A stretch of DNA of 64,000 bases from Typha latifolia (lineage: Eukaryota > Streptophyta > Magnoliopsida > Poales > Typhaceae): assembly GCA_019914945.1 (NCBI GenBank), contig CM034100.1, positions 2,679,209 to 2,743,208 on the forward strand, given 5' to 3'. A program made the translations under genes and the position numbers. A model generated the notes under the pieces. It did not search any database. It was not told the DNA's origin and saw only the letters and a program-made list of their open reading frames with translations. Below are positions 13,523 through 24,255 of the stretch, one piece after another. The first letter of the stretch is position 1, and the number at the start of each line of letters is the position of its first letter.

Positions 13523-13910
13523 GTGTGTAGATAGTTAACAGTAGATAAATATATCTAAAAGAAAGTGAAGCTATCTTTCTACTGTGTACTTGAACCTAGG
13601 TATTAAATAAAATTACACGGAATCCAGTACTAATAGGTTGGTTAAAAAACACTGCGTAATTTAGATATATATATATATATATCTTCGAGTACCCTTATTT
13701 GAAATATAATAATAATAATAATAATGTGATCTATAAATTTCACCAACGTTGAAGCCTAAAGTTCCAAAAGGACAATATATTGAAGGTGACTGTGAATCAG
13801 CTAAACCATTTCAAGTTCAAATTTCCAAGAAGACATCATTCATTAGAAGATTTTCTTAGGTCTTAAATCTTTGTTACTTTATTTAATTGGTTTGCTTGGC
13901 TCCACTGAAT

Positions 13911-13912
<2 letters not shown>

Positions 13913-13976
<64 letters not shown>
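13913..13976. repeat. (TA)n microsatellite, about 63 bp
   Basis: Uninterrupted TA dinucleotides, the longest simple repeat in the window. Confidence 0.95.
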
Positions 13977-13977
<1 letters not shown>

Positions 13978-15039
13978 TGAATGAAGCCTTCATCAAACCT
14001 TTCACTGAATATGGCAAACCAATTTAAATAAAAGCAGAGTAAAGGTAAGGCAACAATAAAGCATCAACCAAATGTCATTGGAAAAATAGAAAAACGAGCA
14101 ATCTCATCATTCTTTATATTTTAACCAGAATAATACTGTACCATTATACATATGTAAACTTATATTCTCCACACAAAGTGCCATGAAATATTCATCACAT
14201 ATTCTGCCAATTCACCAGTGATCTGGAAGTATTGCAAATGCCAAACCTGTATTCTCCATTTAATAATGGCATCGAGAACAAACAACTTTGTCTGCTGTGG
14301 TAAATATATGACATCCATAGGAGTCCATTATACTTTAAATATTGCAACTAGCTCAAACAAACCAAGCTCTTATGGATGAAAATTAATGCCAATTTTCTTC
14401 TGGACTTCAGTCTTTGCTAAGGTTTGTAAAATTTTAGGTCTTGGATTATGACAAGTACTGTTAAAATTAAGAAACTAAAGACAACGACATATATGGACCA
14501 TCAATCATGATTTAGTCTAAGGTCCTTGATGCCGTGCAAGATAAGTTAAAGAGCAAACTAGTTTAGTAATTAAACGAACTTAGGTTCTTCAATCCTTTCT
14601 TTTACATACAAACAGCAAAGTAGTAGTAGCTGAAAAGAAAAATTATAACAAGCAAAGAGTACTGAGGAAGTTATCTGATTGTATAAATGAACTGAGACAT
14701 CAAGCACCTACCATTGGAGTGCACCTCATAAGGGTAACAGGTACTCATCAATCTATCATCAAAAGAAACAAGACACAAAGAAATAGGTGAAAAAGAAAAC
14801 CAATACATCGACATCGGGGATTAGCAACCATTGACATGCATGTGAGTGTTATAAGCTAGCTTAAGTAGACAACCATGACCTCATTACTTAGACAGTAGCT
14901 CTCAGCCCAGCTTCCAGTTTCAGGCTTCTCTTTACACTTTAAACTATACACTCCTCATATATCCAAAGGCCCATTTAATGGGATTCCGATTAATACTCTC
15001 AGTTTTACCATGCAAGGTGTGAAAATCTCCATGGTTGAG

Positions 15040-15303
15040 CAGTGATCCCTCTCAGGTCGAAAATAAGCTAAATAGAAGTCGTTTGTCTAAATCTGCATAC
15101 TTGGAATTTTCGCTACTGGAGTGTTTGACGCTCTAGTCTCTTTAGTAAGCAAAGGCAGCGGTCAGCATGTCTCGACTCAAAGCAGCGATGCTCCTCAGGT
15201 CAAACCAAGCTAACTAGAAGTCGTTTCTCAGGATATGTCAAATTGGAATTTTCGTTGGAGTATTTGACACTCTGGTCTCTTAGTAAGAAAAAGGCAACGG
15301 TCT
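15040..15303. repeat. Imperfect direct duplication of about 125 bp
   Basis: Segment 15040-15164 and segment 15181-15303 share agcag[t/c]gat, ctcaggtc, tagaagtcgtttc, ttggaattttcg, gtatttgac-like and agtctct(t)agtaag blocks in the same order, with small indels. No coding potential. Confidence 0.75.
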
Positions 15304-15694
15304 TAAAAGTGGTCAAAGTTAACCCAATATAATAGCCTATCTTTTAAATAAGTTTAAATTTAGTCTAATTAGGTTCGGTTCAACTCACCTAATCCGATTA
15401 ATAAATAAATCTTGTTCATTTAGTTTATTATCTCAACCAATTTAACTCTTTTATGACTTAATTCGCTAACCCATTTATAATAAGATAATTTATTTATGAT
15501 ATAATAACTTGATTATGTCTTGAATAATCTGTTTATAACATAAGATAAATTTTTTTTATTTGTAATATGAATAAACTCGTTTATAACACAAATAATTTAT
15601 ATAAATTTAAATAACTCGTGTCACTTTTATTTATAATCCATGTAACCCATTTAATAAATAAGATAATATTAATGTTTAAAAATTTTGACCGACG

Positions 15695-16245
15695 TAATAA
15701 ATGGATCATAATAGTGCTTGCACTATCATTACTGTAAACGAATCCGACTAAGCCGACTTGCCACCCGATTCTGTATGGCCCACTCAAACCTACAGCCATC
15801 AGGACTTTATGGAGAGCTATATTTATATTTCTTTTGCTTTTCGAATGTCGAGTGATAGTCAATGAGAAGACGGAAAAAATGAAGACCTGAACAAATTAAT
15901 TAGACTTGTTCGTCTAATCAAGTTCAAATAGACCGTAGTAGCTTTAATTGGTTGGATTTGATTTTGAGACTGGTGAGGTCGGACGGTAGACTTTCTCGAT
16001 GACCTGATATTCCATAGTTTCTGTTTACAAACTAATTAAGGTGCTTAATTATTGATGTGACATTGTCCAGTAGTGGTAAGAGTACCGTTGCTATGTCCTT
16101 ACCAAGAAAATGATGCTAGTTGTATGAATGCCGAGGAAATCTACTTGCGTCGAATGCACTTTATCATTCTGTATTTTGACCTAATATTATTTTATCCTAT
16201 TATACTATATAATGATAGTGCAAGCACTAATATACTCCATTTATA
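15695..16245. mobile_element. Probable non-autonomous DNA transposon with about 40-bp terminal inverted repeats
   Basis: The block tagtgcttgcactatcatt at 15712-15730 recurs exactly inverted at 16211-16229. Similarity extends outward to ataaatgga on both sides and a few bases inward. The 550-bp unit has no long open frame. The class cannot be set because the target duplication is not obvious. Confidence 0.6.
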
Positions 16246-16789
16246 AATGGCTGCGAAATGCATTCTAATTTGTAAAAAGATCTAGTTGCAATTGTTTTCT
16301 CAGTAAAAAGAATATACTAATGTAATGGCTCGTACTTCGTTTTTTTTTGTTTTGAAATATTAAGTTAGAAAAATTTTATCTAATGTATTTTGTCCAAAAA
16401 AAAATACTAATGTAATGGCTCATATTTTGTTTTAAAAAAAAAAATATTACGTTATACTTAGAAATTTTTATTCTATCCAATTAGTTATCTTGCTAGAAGA
16501 GAAGAGTCGTATAAAATTCGAATACAAAAATCTAGGAGATAATCTGGCCTCAAGAGAACAAGCGAGGACTTCCCAGCATAATTAGCCCAACCTGGTAGAA
16601 ATAATATCTTTTCTTAAGGGAATAAAACAATATGATATCCACTCATATACTTGGACATGGACTGGATTAATACCGTCTATAGCACAAAAATCTCTGCAGC
16701 TGACATCATGTGAACATAAGTCAAGAGGAGGTTGTGGCGATTGTGAGCATAAATACCAGAAATCTTATGCTCCAAATATACATTCACCC

Positions 16790-18337
16790 ATGGCAACGGA
16801 AGATCTTCCTATCTCCTCTTACTCCGCCTTCCTCCTCTTCCTCCTCTCCTCCCTCTACCTCCTCTCCAAATGCTGGAAAAATAACTTCTCAAGCCCCCGC
16901 CCCTACCCTCTCCTCGGTCACCTACCCCAGTTTCTCGCCAACCGCCGCCGCTTAGCCGACTGGATCGCCTCCTCCCTCGCCGCCTCCCCGAACAACACCT
17001 TCGTCTTATACCGACCCGGCGGCGTGCGCGGCGTTATCACCGCCAACCCGGCTAACGTCGAGCACGTGCTCCGCGTCCGCTTCGACAACTACCCCAAGGG
17101 CGCCCGCTTCGTCTCCAACCTCCACGACTTCCTCGGCCGCGGCATATTCAACTCCGACGGCAACACGTGGCGCCTCCAGCGCAAGACCGCCAGCTTCGAA
17201 TTCAACACCCGCTCACTCCGCTCCTTCGTCGTGCGCTGCGTCCAGCACGAGATCCTATCCCGCCTCCTCCCATTACTCCAGACCGCTTGCACCAAATCCC
17301 AACTCCTCGATCTCCAAGACGTACTTGAACGCTTCGCGTTCGACAACGTGTGCAAGGTTGCGTTTGACCTCGACCCCGCCTGCCTCGGCCAAGAAGACGA
17401 GGATTCAGACGTCGATTTCTCCTCCGGATTCGCGGAAGCGTTCAAGGACGCAGCGAATCTCAGCGCGGGGCGCTTCCGCTACGCCATCCCCAGTCTCTGG
17501 AGGCTCAAGAAGCTCCTCGGAGTCGGATCCGAGAGACGGCTCCGGGAATCCATCTCAACCGTCCATGACTTCTCGCTCCGAATCATACGGTCGCGGAAGA
17601 AGGAGATCCGTAAAGTCGCCGAGAAGGACGACCTCTTGTCCCGATTCATCGCCGACGAGAGGGAGCATTACTCCGAGGAATTCCTCCGCGACATCGTCAT
17701 CAGCTTCCTCCTCGCCGGGCGCGAGACGACCTCCTCGGCGCTGACGTGGTTCTTCTGGATCTTGGCCTCCAGACCCGACGTGGAAGAGCGGATATTAGAG
17801 GAGATCCGATTAATGAGAACCCGAAAACGGAGCTCCGACAAGGATGAGCCGTCCTTCGACTTCGAGGAGCTGAAGGAGATGCAGTACCTGCACGCGGCGA
17901 TATCGGAGTCGATGCGGCTCTACCCGCCCGTACCCGTTAACTCGACAGAGGCGAAGGAGGACGACGTGTTGCCAGATGGCACGGCCGTGAAGAAAGGGTG
18001 GTTCGTGTCGTACAACTCGTACGGGATGGGGAGGATGAAGGCAATCTGGGGAGAGGACTGCGAGGAGTACAAACCCGAACGGTGGCTAACGGAGGACGGG
18101 CACTTCCGTCAGGAGTCGCCGTTTAGGTTTCCGGCGTTCCACGCCGGGCCCAGGATGTGTTTGGGGAAGGAGATGGCCTACATACAGATGAAGTCCATCG
18201 TGGCGTCCATTTTGGAGAGGTTCGTGATTGAAGTGCAGGATAAGGACACCTCTCCTGAGAAAGTGATGTCGTTGACGCTTAGGATGAAGGGTGGGCTGCC
18301 CGTGAGCGTCAAGGATAGGTGTATGGACAAGATTTGA
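16790..18337 (+). CDS. Cytochrome P450, CYP94B-like, intronless
   Basis: A single exon of 515 residues, the normal length and structure for CYP94. An N-terminal membrane anchor (residues about 10-27) is followed by the proline-rich hinge PRPYPLLGHLP. The I-helix oxygen-binding motif AGRETT is at 309-314, the K-helix ExxR at E373-R376, and the haem loop FHAGPRMCLG has its axial cysteine at C457. The stretches YRPGGVRGVITANPANVEH and GRGIFNSDG fit CYP94B better than CYP94C or CYP94D. CYP94B enzymes of the ER omega-hydroxylate fatty acids or 12-hydroxylate jasmonoyl-isoleucine, switching off jasmonate signalling. Subfamily and substrate are inferred from remembered motifs. The coding region is strikingly GC-rich against AT-rich flanks. 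Confidence 0.92.
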   Translation: MATEDLPISSYSAFLLFLLSSLYLLSKCWKNNFSSPRPYPLLGHLPQFLANRRRLADWIASSLAASPNNTFVLYRPGGVRGVITANPANVEHVLRVRFDNYPKGARFVSNLHDFLGRGIFNSDGNTWRLQRKTASFEFNTRSLRSFVVRCVQHEILSRLLPLLQTACTKSQLLDLQDVLERFAFDNVCKVAFDLDPACLGQEDEDSDVDFSSGFAEAFKDAANLSAGRFRYAIPSLWRLKKLLGVGSERRLRESISTVHDFSLRIIRSRKKEIRKVAEKDDLLSRFIADEREHYSEEFLRDIVISFLLAGRETTSSALTWFFWILASRPDVEERILEEIRLMRTRKRSSDKDEPSFDFEELKEMQYLHAAISESMRLYPPVPVNSTEAKEDDVLPDGTAVKKGWFVSYNSYGMGRMKAIWGEDCEEYKPERWLTEDGHFRQESPFRFPAFHAGPRMCLGKEMAYIQMKSIVASILERFVIEVQDKDTSPEKVMSLTLRMKGGLPVSVKDRCMDKI

Positions 18338-19585
18338 TGAAAATTTTCTGGTGAACTGTCTTACAAAATAGCAGTTCAAATAAGATTTCTAGATAAAATA
18401 TATATATGAAATCACATGGATGAATAATGAATTAAGCATTTGCAGACATGCATGCAATACCGTTACAAAACCATGCAGATATATATATATATATATATAT
18501 TAGCAATGGAGATATATGCTTACATGTATGTACACTCAAAATTTATCTTAGGTGTCGAATCCTCTAGTAACAATAGTCTATACAAGCATAATCTAGATTA
18601 TTGTGTCTTCACTAGTATCTAATATTCTTGCTAGCTAGCTAAAAGTTTGGAGGTTGGTTCGACTCTTTTTCTTTTGATGGGTATGCTGTTTCCTTTCTTG
18701 CTTTGGACCCGCAAGGGTTTTTCCCTTTGCTAACGTAGAACTAAACATTACCGGCTAACCTTTCTTTTATTCTAGAGATTGCAACATGTGATAACCTTTT
18801 TTTTCATTATACTCTTCTCACGTCGAACTGGGTCATGGTTGCCTTGTGAATACAGAAGATATATATATATATATATATATTAATGAAGACATGCTATAAC
18901 TAATAATGATTTTATAGAAAAGGCTAATATTGCTATACAGAGAAACAAAAGGAAGCTTCTTTGTTATTGTACCTGCAGTGGAGGGTGGCCTCTGATTCCC
19001 AATTGTTGATCATGCATTGAATACACATAGCTACAACATGAAAAGCAACACATTATTGTCAAAGAATGAGGACAGGTCCTAATACTTGATTTTATAAAGA
19101 GAATTCTAATCAGAATACAGTAACCATATTGGAAATAATGATTATCAGAAACTTTTGATACTTACTAGTAGATAAGTAGTGGTGCAATATCCAGCTTCCC
19201 ATTATTAACCATTGGGACCATATGAACGGATTGCTTCTAGTGTGAGCACAGATCTAACTCGCTGCAGGACTTGACTTCTGTCTGCAATAACATCCTCTTA
19301 GTTGTATTGGTAACACAGGTTGCACACTTTGGTGTTGATCACTTTATGCTCTAAAAGTTAGTAAACAGAGCATAACTAAAGTAGGTCGTATCTGGATATC
19401 AAAATGTTAGTGACTTAAGTCTGAGTAGAATGAGGGTTTCTGGATCTCACTCAATCTCTTTACTTCCTAGCCAAAATAGAACAATCGTGTGAGACCATCT
19501 CCTATGTCCTATCCATGTTGAGCTAGAAGAAAATGATGAGGTCACTGAAGGAATATAGCTTGAAATGTGATATTGAGTCTAGAAT
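18338..19585. other. Intergenic region between convergent P450 and PPR genes
   Basis: It holds the two facing 3' UTRs, (AT)n tracts at about 18480-18500 and 18860-18881, and no recognisable gene. Confidence 0.6.
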
Positions 19586-21052
19586 CTATGTGGCATTTGG
19601 TATAGATTGAAAACCATCTGATTCAATCGAGCTCCTTCCAGGAAGCTTGGCAACATTTGTCTGCTTCATAAAATCCCTTACTCTTTCTGCATCGTCAAAC
19701 CGGCCAACATCTGAATACATGTTAGCCAAGCTCAAGTAGTATCCACTCTTCCCAGGACACATCCCCATCAACCTCTTTGAAACCCTTTCCCCTACTTCCA
19801 CATCCCCATACACTCGGCAAGCTGCCAATAAGGCTCCTAGGATGGCCTCATCGGGCTCAATAGGCATTTCCTCTATGAATCTCTCTGCCTCTGCAAGTCG
19901 CCCTGCCCTACCCAATGCATCAGCCATACAAGAGTAGTGCTTTAACTCAGGTTTTACGCCACACTTGTTCATCCTATCAAAAACTTCCCCTGCCTCATCC
20001 ACCATGCCCGCGTGCCCACAGGCAGATAACACTCCAAGAAAAGTAACCGAGTTCGGCTCTGTCCTTTCTGCGGTCATCTCCTCGAAAAGTTTCAATGCAA
20101 CATCCACATTCCCACTCAAACCATGTCCAACAATCAAAGAACTCCATGAGATGACATCTTTACGCAGCATTCTACGAAATACCCTCTCAGCACAGCCAAG
20201 CACTCCGCATTTAACATACATATCTACAAGAGCATTCCCCAGTGACAACGGAAATCTCGGGCACCTTCTTACAGTGCAAGCATGTACGCTCCTCCCGTGC
20301 CTGAGCCAACCCAACTGCCCACAAGCCAGCAGCAAGCTCACCATGACAACCCCATCAAGCAAAACTCCCTCCCTCACCATCTCCCTAAAGAACCACAAAG
20401 CGGACTCCGGCTCCTGATTCTGTGCATAACCCGACAGCATTGACGTCCAGAGAACGGCATCTCTTTCACCCAATTCATCAAACAGTTGGCGTGCATAGCA
20501 AATCTCTGACGATCCAGCATAACACATTACCAAAGTGGACGCAACAAAGAGATTCCTATCCAAACCAAGTCTCACACTCATTCCATGGACCATTTTACCT
20601 GATGTAGAAGAGCCAATCAACGCGCAGGAACGAAGGATGGGCGGGAGCGTGAATTCGTCGACGGGGACATGAGAGGAGTGCATCTTGGCGAAGAAGCGCA
20701 AGGCGAGGTGCGGGAGGGAGGATTTGAAGAGCTCAGCGATGAGGGTGTTGAAGGAGTAGGAGTTGGGGAAGGGGATGTGGTGGAAGACGGCGAGGGAGGT
20801 GGGCAGGAGGCGGCGGAGGCGGGAGTAGGAGAGGAGGAGGGTGGAGGAGAGGAGGGAGGAGGAGAAGAAAATGTGGGACCGAAGGAGGCGGGCGTGGAGG
20901 TGGCGGAGGTGGAGGAGGGAGGTGGAGGAGGAGAGAAGACGGAAGTAGAGGGAGATAAGAGAGGCGGAGGAGGAGGTCGGGTAGTTATTGGGGGTGTTTT
21001 GGGATAGCAGGGGAGGAATGGGTGTGGCCATTTTAGAATTGGAGGGTAGCAA
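19586..21052 (-). CDS. E-class pentatricopeptide repeat (PPR) protein, intronless
   Basis: A single exon of 488 codons from the ATG at 21052; an in-frame ATG seven codons later (21031, MATPIPPLL) is an equally good start. PLS-type PPR motifs run through the whole protein, for example NALVDMYVKCGVLGCAERVF, followed by the E-domain signature GYYLSLANMYSDVGRFDDAE. There is no C-terminal DYW deaminase domain; the protein stops about 25 residues after the E motif. The Ser/Leu/Arg-rich N terminus fits a mitochondrial or plastid targeting peptide. Such proteins bind organelle transcripts and recruit C-to-U editing or processing factors. The specific target site cannot be told. At about 480 residues it is short for the class, but shows no frameshift. 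Confidence 0.9.
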   Translation of the reverse strand: MLPSNSKMATPIPPLLSQNTPNNYPTSSSASLISLYFRLLSSSTSLLHLRHLHARLLRSHIFFSSSLLSSTLLLSYSRLRRLLPTSLAVFHHIPFPNSYSFNTLIAELFKSSLPHLALRFFAKMHSSHVPVDEFTLPPILRSCALIGSSTSGKMVHGMSVRLGLDRNLFVASTLVMCYAGSSEICYARQLFDELGERDAVLWTSMLSGYAQNQEPESALWFFREMVREGVLLDGVVMVSLLLACGQLGWLRHGRSVHACTVRRCPRFPLSLGNALVDMYVKCGVLGCAERVFRRMLRKDVISWSSLIVGHGLSGNVDVALKLFEEMTAERTEPNSVTFLGVLSACGHAGMVDEAGEVFDRMNKCGVKPELKHYSCMADALGRAGRLAEAERFIEEMPIEPDEAILGALLAACRVYGDVEVGERVSKRLMGMCPGKSGYYLSLANMYSDVGRFDDAERVRDFMKQTNVAKLPGRSSIESDGFQSIPNAT

Positions 21053-23189
21053 CGGTGTGGCGCGCTTCTTGTTTTGAACCGCTATCCTTTTGTTCCTTTT
21101 TCTTTTCTTTTCTTTTTCCTTTGGTGTGTGGGCGGAGTTAAATCCATTTTATCCGCTTATTAACTACTCACTACTCGTGATATATAAATATATATAATTA
21201 ATTTAAGTTTGTTGAATGGAGTTTGAGTGAGATAGCTTTACGATTTAGGTTCGACTTAAAATTAAATTTAGATATATATTAATGCCTCAGGCTCAAAGTT
21301 TGGAGCCAGCTGGTTTGTTTTGAGAAGTTCATTGATATAGTTGTTCCTTTTTTTAGAAAACAAATAGCGATAAGTAATTTTCACGCACTCTTATTTATAA
21401 GATTAGATCGCTCCATTGTATATTGTATTTGGCCTCAGTTCTTGTTAAATTCTACATTGAAGATATTAACGTGAATAGATTAATGCCTTTTATTTTAATA
21501 GTTTCATAACAAATCTGAGTTTCTTACTTCATTTAAAAAAGCTTTTCAAAAAAATTATTTCAAAATTTTTTAGAATAAATATATATTTAAATGACTTTCA
21601 AAATTATTTGAGAGAGTATGTGTGTGCACTTAAAAAAATTGACCTCTTATTCTAAATAATGAATTTCTAAAAATAGACTTATTTAAAATATTAGTGTTAG
21701 GTTTATTTATATTTATGTAATGTGTATAGATTTTATGTACGAGTATATGCATAAAATATGAGATATTTAATGGAGAATATTAAAGTGAAAGATTAATTTT
21801 GAAATCTGAGTATTCGAAATAATTTTAGAATTGTTATCGAAATGTTTAAACAATGTCATGATGGTCAAAGAAGTATGAAAGTTTATCTAAAACCACAGGA
21901 ATAGACACTTTTGCATTTAATTGTTTAATTTGTTGTTTGAACAAGACGTTTGAACTCACTCCGGGCCTGTTTGAATGCAACTTGCAGTCATTCTCACCGT
22001 GTTTGTATATACAGAGAGTTTGTTTTGGTCGTTTAAATACACTTTGCAGGAAGTCACACATATAGAGGTGGTGTTCACACAGATAGAGGTTCATATTTAG
22101 TCGTTTATAATGTGTTCACACTTCAAGCCATTATATTAGAATATAATTGAGCTGCGTTCGAACGCACCGGCGTAATTTACAATTTTTAGAGTTATGTGAA
22201 CCTGATTTGACTTAGATTTGACTTTATTTTTAAGAGATATTTTTAATTTTGAATCGGTGGACAATCTTTACAAAGATATTTATTTTATTTCTAAGAGGTA
22301 TTTATTTTATATCTAAGAGATATTTATTTTATCTCTAAAAGATAATTATCTTATCTCTAAAAGGTATATAAATATTTTTAATTTAATAAGTCAAGTATTA
22401 AATTAGATATCATCTTTTAGAGAAGCCTCCGTTCATAATATTTAGATCACATTTTGGAGGCTATTGAAGATTAATTCTTAGTTTTAGACGGAACGTACCA
22501 AATCGTTCTCATCTCAACGCATTTACATTTAATATGAAAAAAACTATATCTTGAGGGTCACTGAGGTTTGGAAACCTATCATCGGAAACAATGTGTCACG
22601 AAGTCTAGTGAGCAAGGTTGGTACGTGATTGAGTTGTGGGAATCAGTGAGTGATCTATAAACTTCTTGTTAACTGTTATAGGTTTTAGTGATTAGTTTTG
22701 ATCTGAAGCTTGAATCTGTTTTTTATTTTTTATTTTGAGTTTTTTCATATAATTTTTTTTGTGTTTGTGATTATCCTTTTCATACTTTATTTTTAAAATT
22801 TCATCTCTTATAGTATTCTTTATGTTTTTCAATTAATATAAGAGTATACTTAAATATTCACGTAAGTTTTAGGATAAGTTTTTCAGGATAACAAAAGAAA
22901 GTTGAAATCTGAAAAGCAATTAAATTCTTGGCGCAAGCAACAATATTTATAATATTTTTGGCACAAGCTAAGTAATTCTATTTTATCGTCGACTCATTCG
23001 TATGCGACCAAGCCTGTGGATTTTTTTTATATAAAACTTTATGCTTGCTTATCCAGCTACTCCCTCACCCCTTGGAATTCCAAATATAAATTCAAATTTA
23101 ATTCGAAACCCGAAGCCAGCCGCGTTTTGGCTTTGAAAGGTCCAACTAAAACCCTCACGGTCGGAGCACGTGACTCTACCCTCCTCTTT
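21053..23189. other. Intergenic region, AT-rich, mostly transposon-derived
   Basis: After the divergent PPR promoter, most of the interval is occupied by an LTR-like element (about 21695-22760) with a roughly 300-bp internal block (about 21850-22150) absent from its sister copy. No gene was seen. The last 200 bases form the promoter and leader of the sulfotransferase gene. Confidence 0.5.
21695..22760 (+). mobile_element. LTR-like repeat, copy A
   Basis: Shares a long, ordered series of blocks with the reverse complement of 54760-55570: tttatttatg-aa-gt, gagatattt, aagagatattta, atctctaaaagat, atatcatctttt, ctagtgagcaag / ctagcgagcaag, and ttcttgttaact-ttataggtttta. It begins near TGTTAG. 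It has no coding capacity, so a solo LTR or a short non-autonomous element is most likely. The outer ends are approximate. Confidence 0.6.
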
Positions 23190-23223
23190 TCTCTCTCTCT
23201 CTCTCTGCCAAACCCCTCTTTTG

Positions 23224-23270
<47 letters not shown>

Positions 23271-23365
23271 CTCAAATCTTTCTCGCTTCGAGCTCAGAGC
23301 TCCCTCTTCTTCCATCTCTTACTTGTAGCTGGAGATAAGAGTTCGCTTTCCCTCCCTTGAATCAG
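23190..23365 (+). promoter_or_regulatory. 5' leader exon of the sulfotransferase gene with (CT)n tract
   Basis: A (CT)n-rich stretch (about 23190-23266) is followed by a leader ending at the donor cag|gtaaat (23365/23366). CT-rich leaders next to the transcription start are common in plant genes. A 114-codon open frame across it is low-complexity Ser-Leu from the CT repeat and is probably not translated. Confidence 0.5.
23198..23266. repeat. (CT)n tract at the sulfotransferase leader
   Basis: Two (CT)n runs are separated by a short gccaaaccc-containing spacer; the second is about 40 bases. Confidence 0.85.
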
Positions 23366-24255
23366 GTAAATAATTTATATCCAACATTCTTCCAACCCAA
23401 TTTGGGAGCATAGATTCTAACTTCTTAAGCTGGATCTCGTTTGGGCTGATTGTTGGAAGATTTTTGAGTAACTAATTAACTGTCTAGTTTGATTCTGGAG
23501 CATTGTTTGAGCTGTTTAAACCGGAGATTCTTGCATTGTTGTCTCCTCGATTCTTTTCTCCTACTTGTTCGAGGTGTAGTTTTTTTTAAAAAAAAAACTT
23601 TGTATGTGCTCGTTTTTGCATCTGGTATTTTCGAGGCTAGCGATCAGAAGGATAAATATAAATTGCCTTAGGGAGATTACCTCATGCATAAAAGGATATC
23701 ATTGGATAAGAGCTAGTTAGGAAAATTTAGGGAAGTTAGAACAGTTGAATATGATACAGACATTAGTTAGCGTTTCTTTTCTTTTCTAGGATTGTTGTGC
23801 CTTGTCGGAAAAGATATTTAATTTTCTCTTTCACTTTTCCTTTTTGTTATAAGTATTCTAGGCTTCTTTTTTATGCTGCAAGTTTGTATTGAGCATTAAG
23901 ATTGATTAGCTGTCTTTGCATTAAAACTTTACTTTTTTTAGGGGTATCTTTGCTTAAAATTTATGATTTTTGAATAATTAGCTAATTGTTAGGAATTCTT
24001 CTCATTGACAGTATAATGCACAAGGATCTAACCTGGTCGTGCAGCATAATGCACTCATTGAAACTAGACTGCTGAAATCATGAAGATCGTAGATGTCGTT
24101 ATATTGTCAACAAGCCAGATATTGAGAAAATGGGTTACATAATCGGTGCTTGGTGATATAGAAATCATGGTACTACAATCAAATGCTTAAATCTTTTCTG
24201 TCAGATATTTTTCCAGTGATTGAAGTATACCTGAGCGTTGCTGTTATATTTGCAG

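Larger units (their letters stand above)
13523..16789. other. Intergenic region, repeat-rich
   Basis: No gene was seen. It contains (AT)n near 13664-13682, (AAT)n near 13706-13723, a 63-bp (TA)n tract, an imperfect 125-bp direct duplication and a TIR-bearing element (listed separately). The stretch 15310-15690 is very AT-rich with repeated gtttataaca motifs. The last 150 bases should hold the P450 promoter; cataaata at about 16748-16755 is a weak TATA candidate. Confidence 0.6.

Noticed and set aside
17089..17744. Ser/Arg-rich frames within the P450 gene
   Set aside because: Out-of-frame readings of a GC-rich single-exon gene.
20669..21007. Gly/Glu-rich 112-codon plus-strand frame
   Set aside because: Antisense to the Ser/Leu-rich N terminus of the PPR protein.
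23016..23360. 114-codon frame with a Ser-Leu repeat
   Set aside because: The repeat comes from the (CT)n leader; it does not join the sulfotransferase frame and has no homology.
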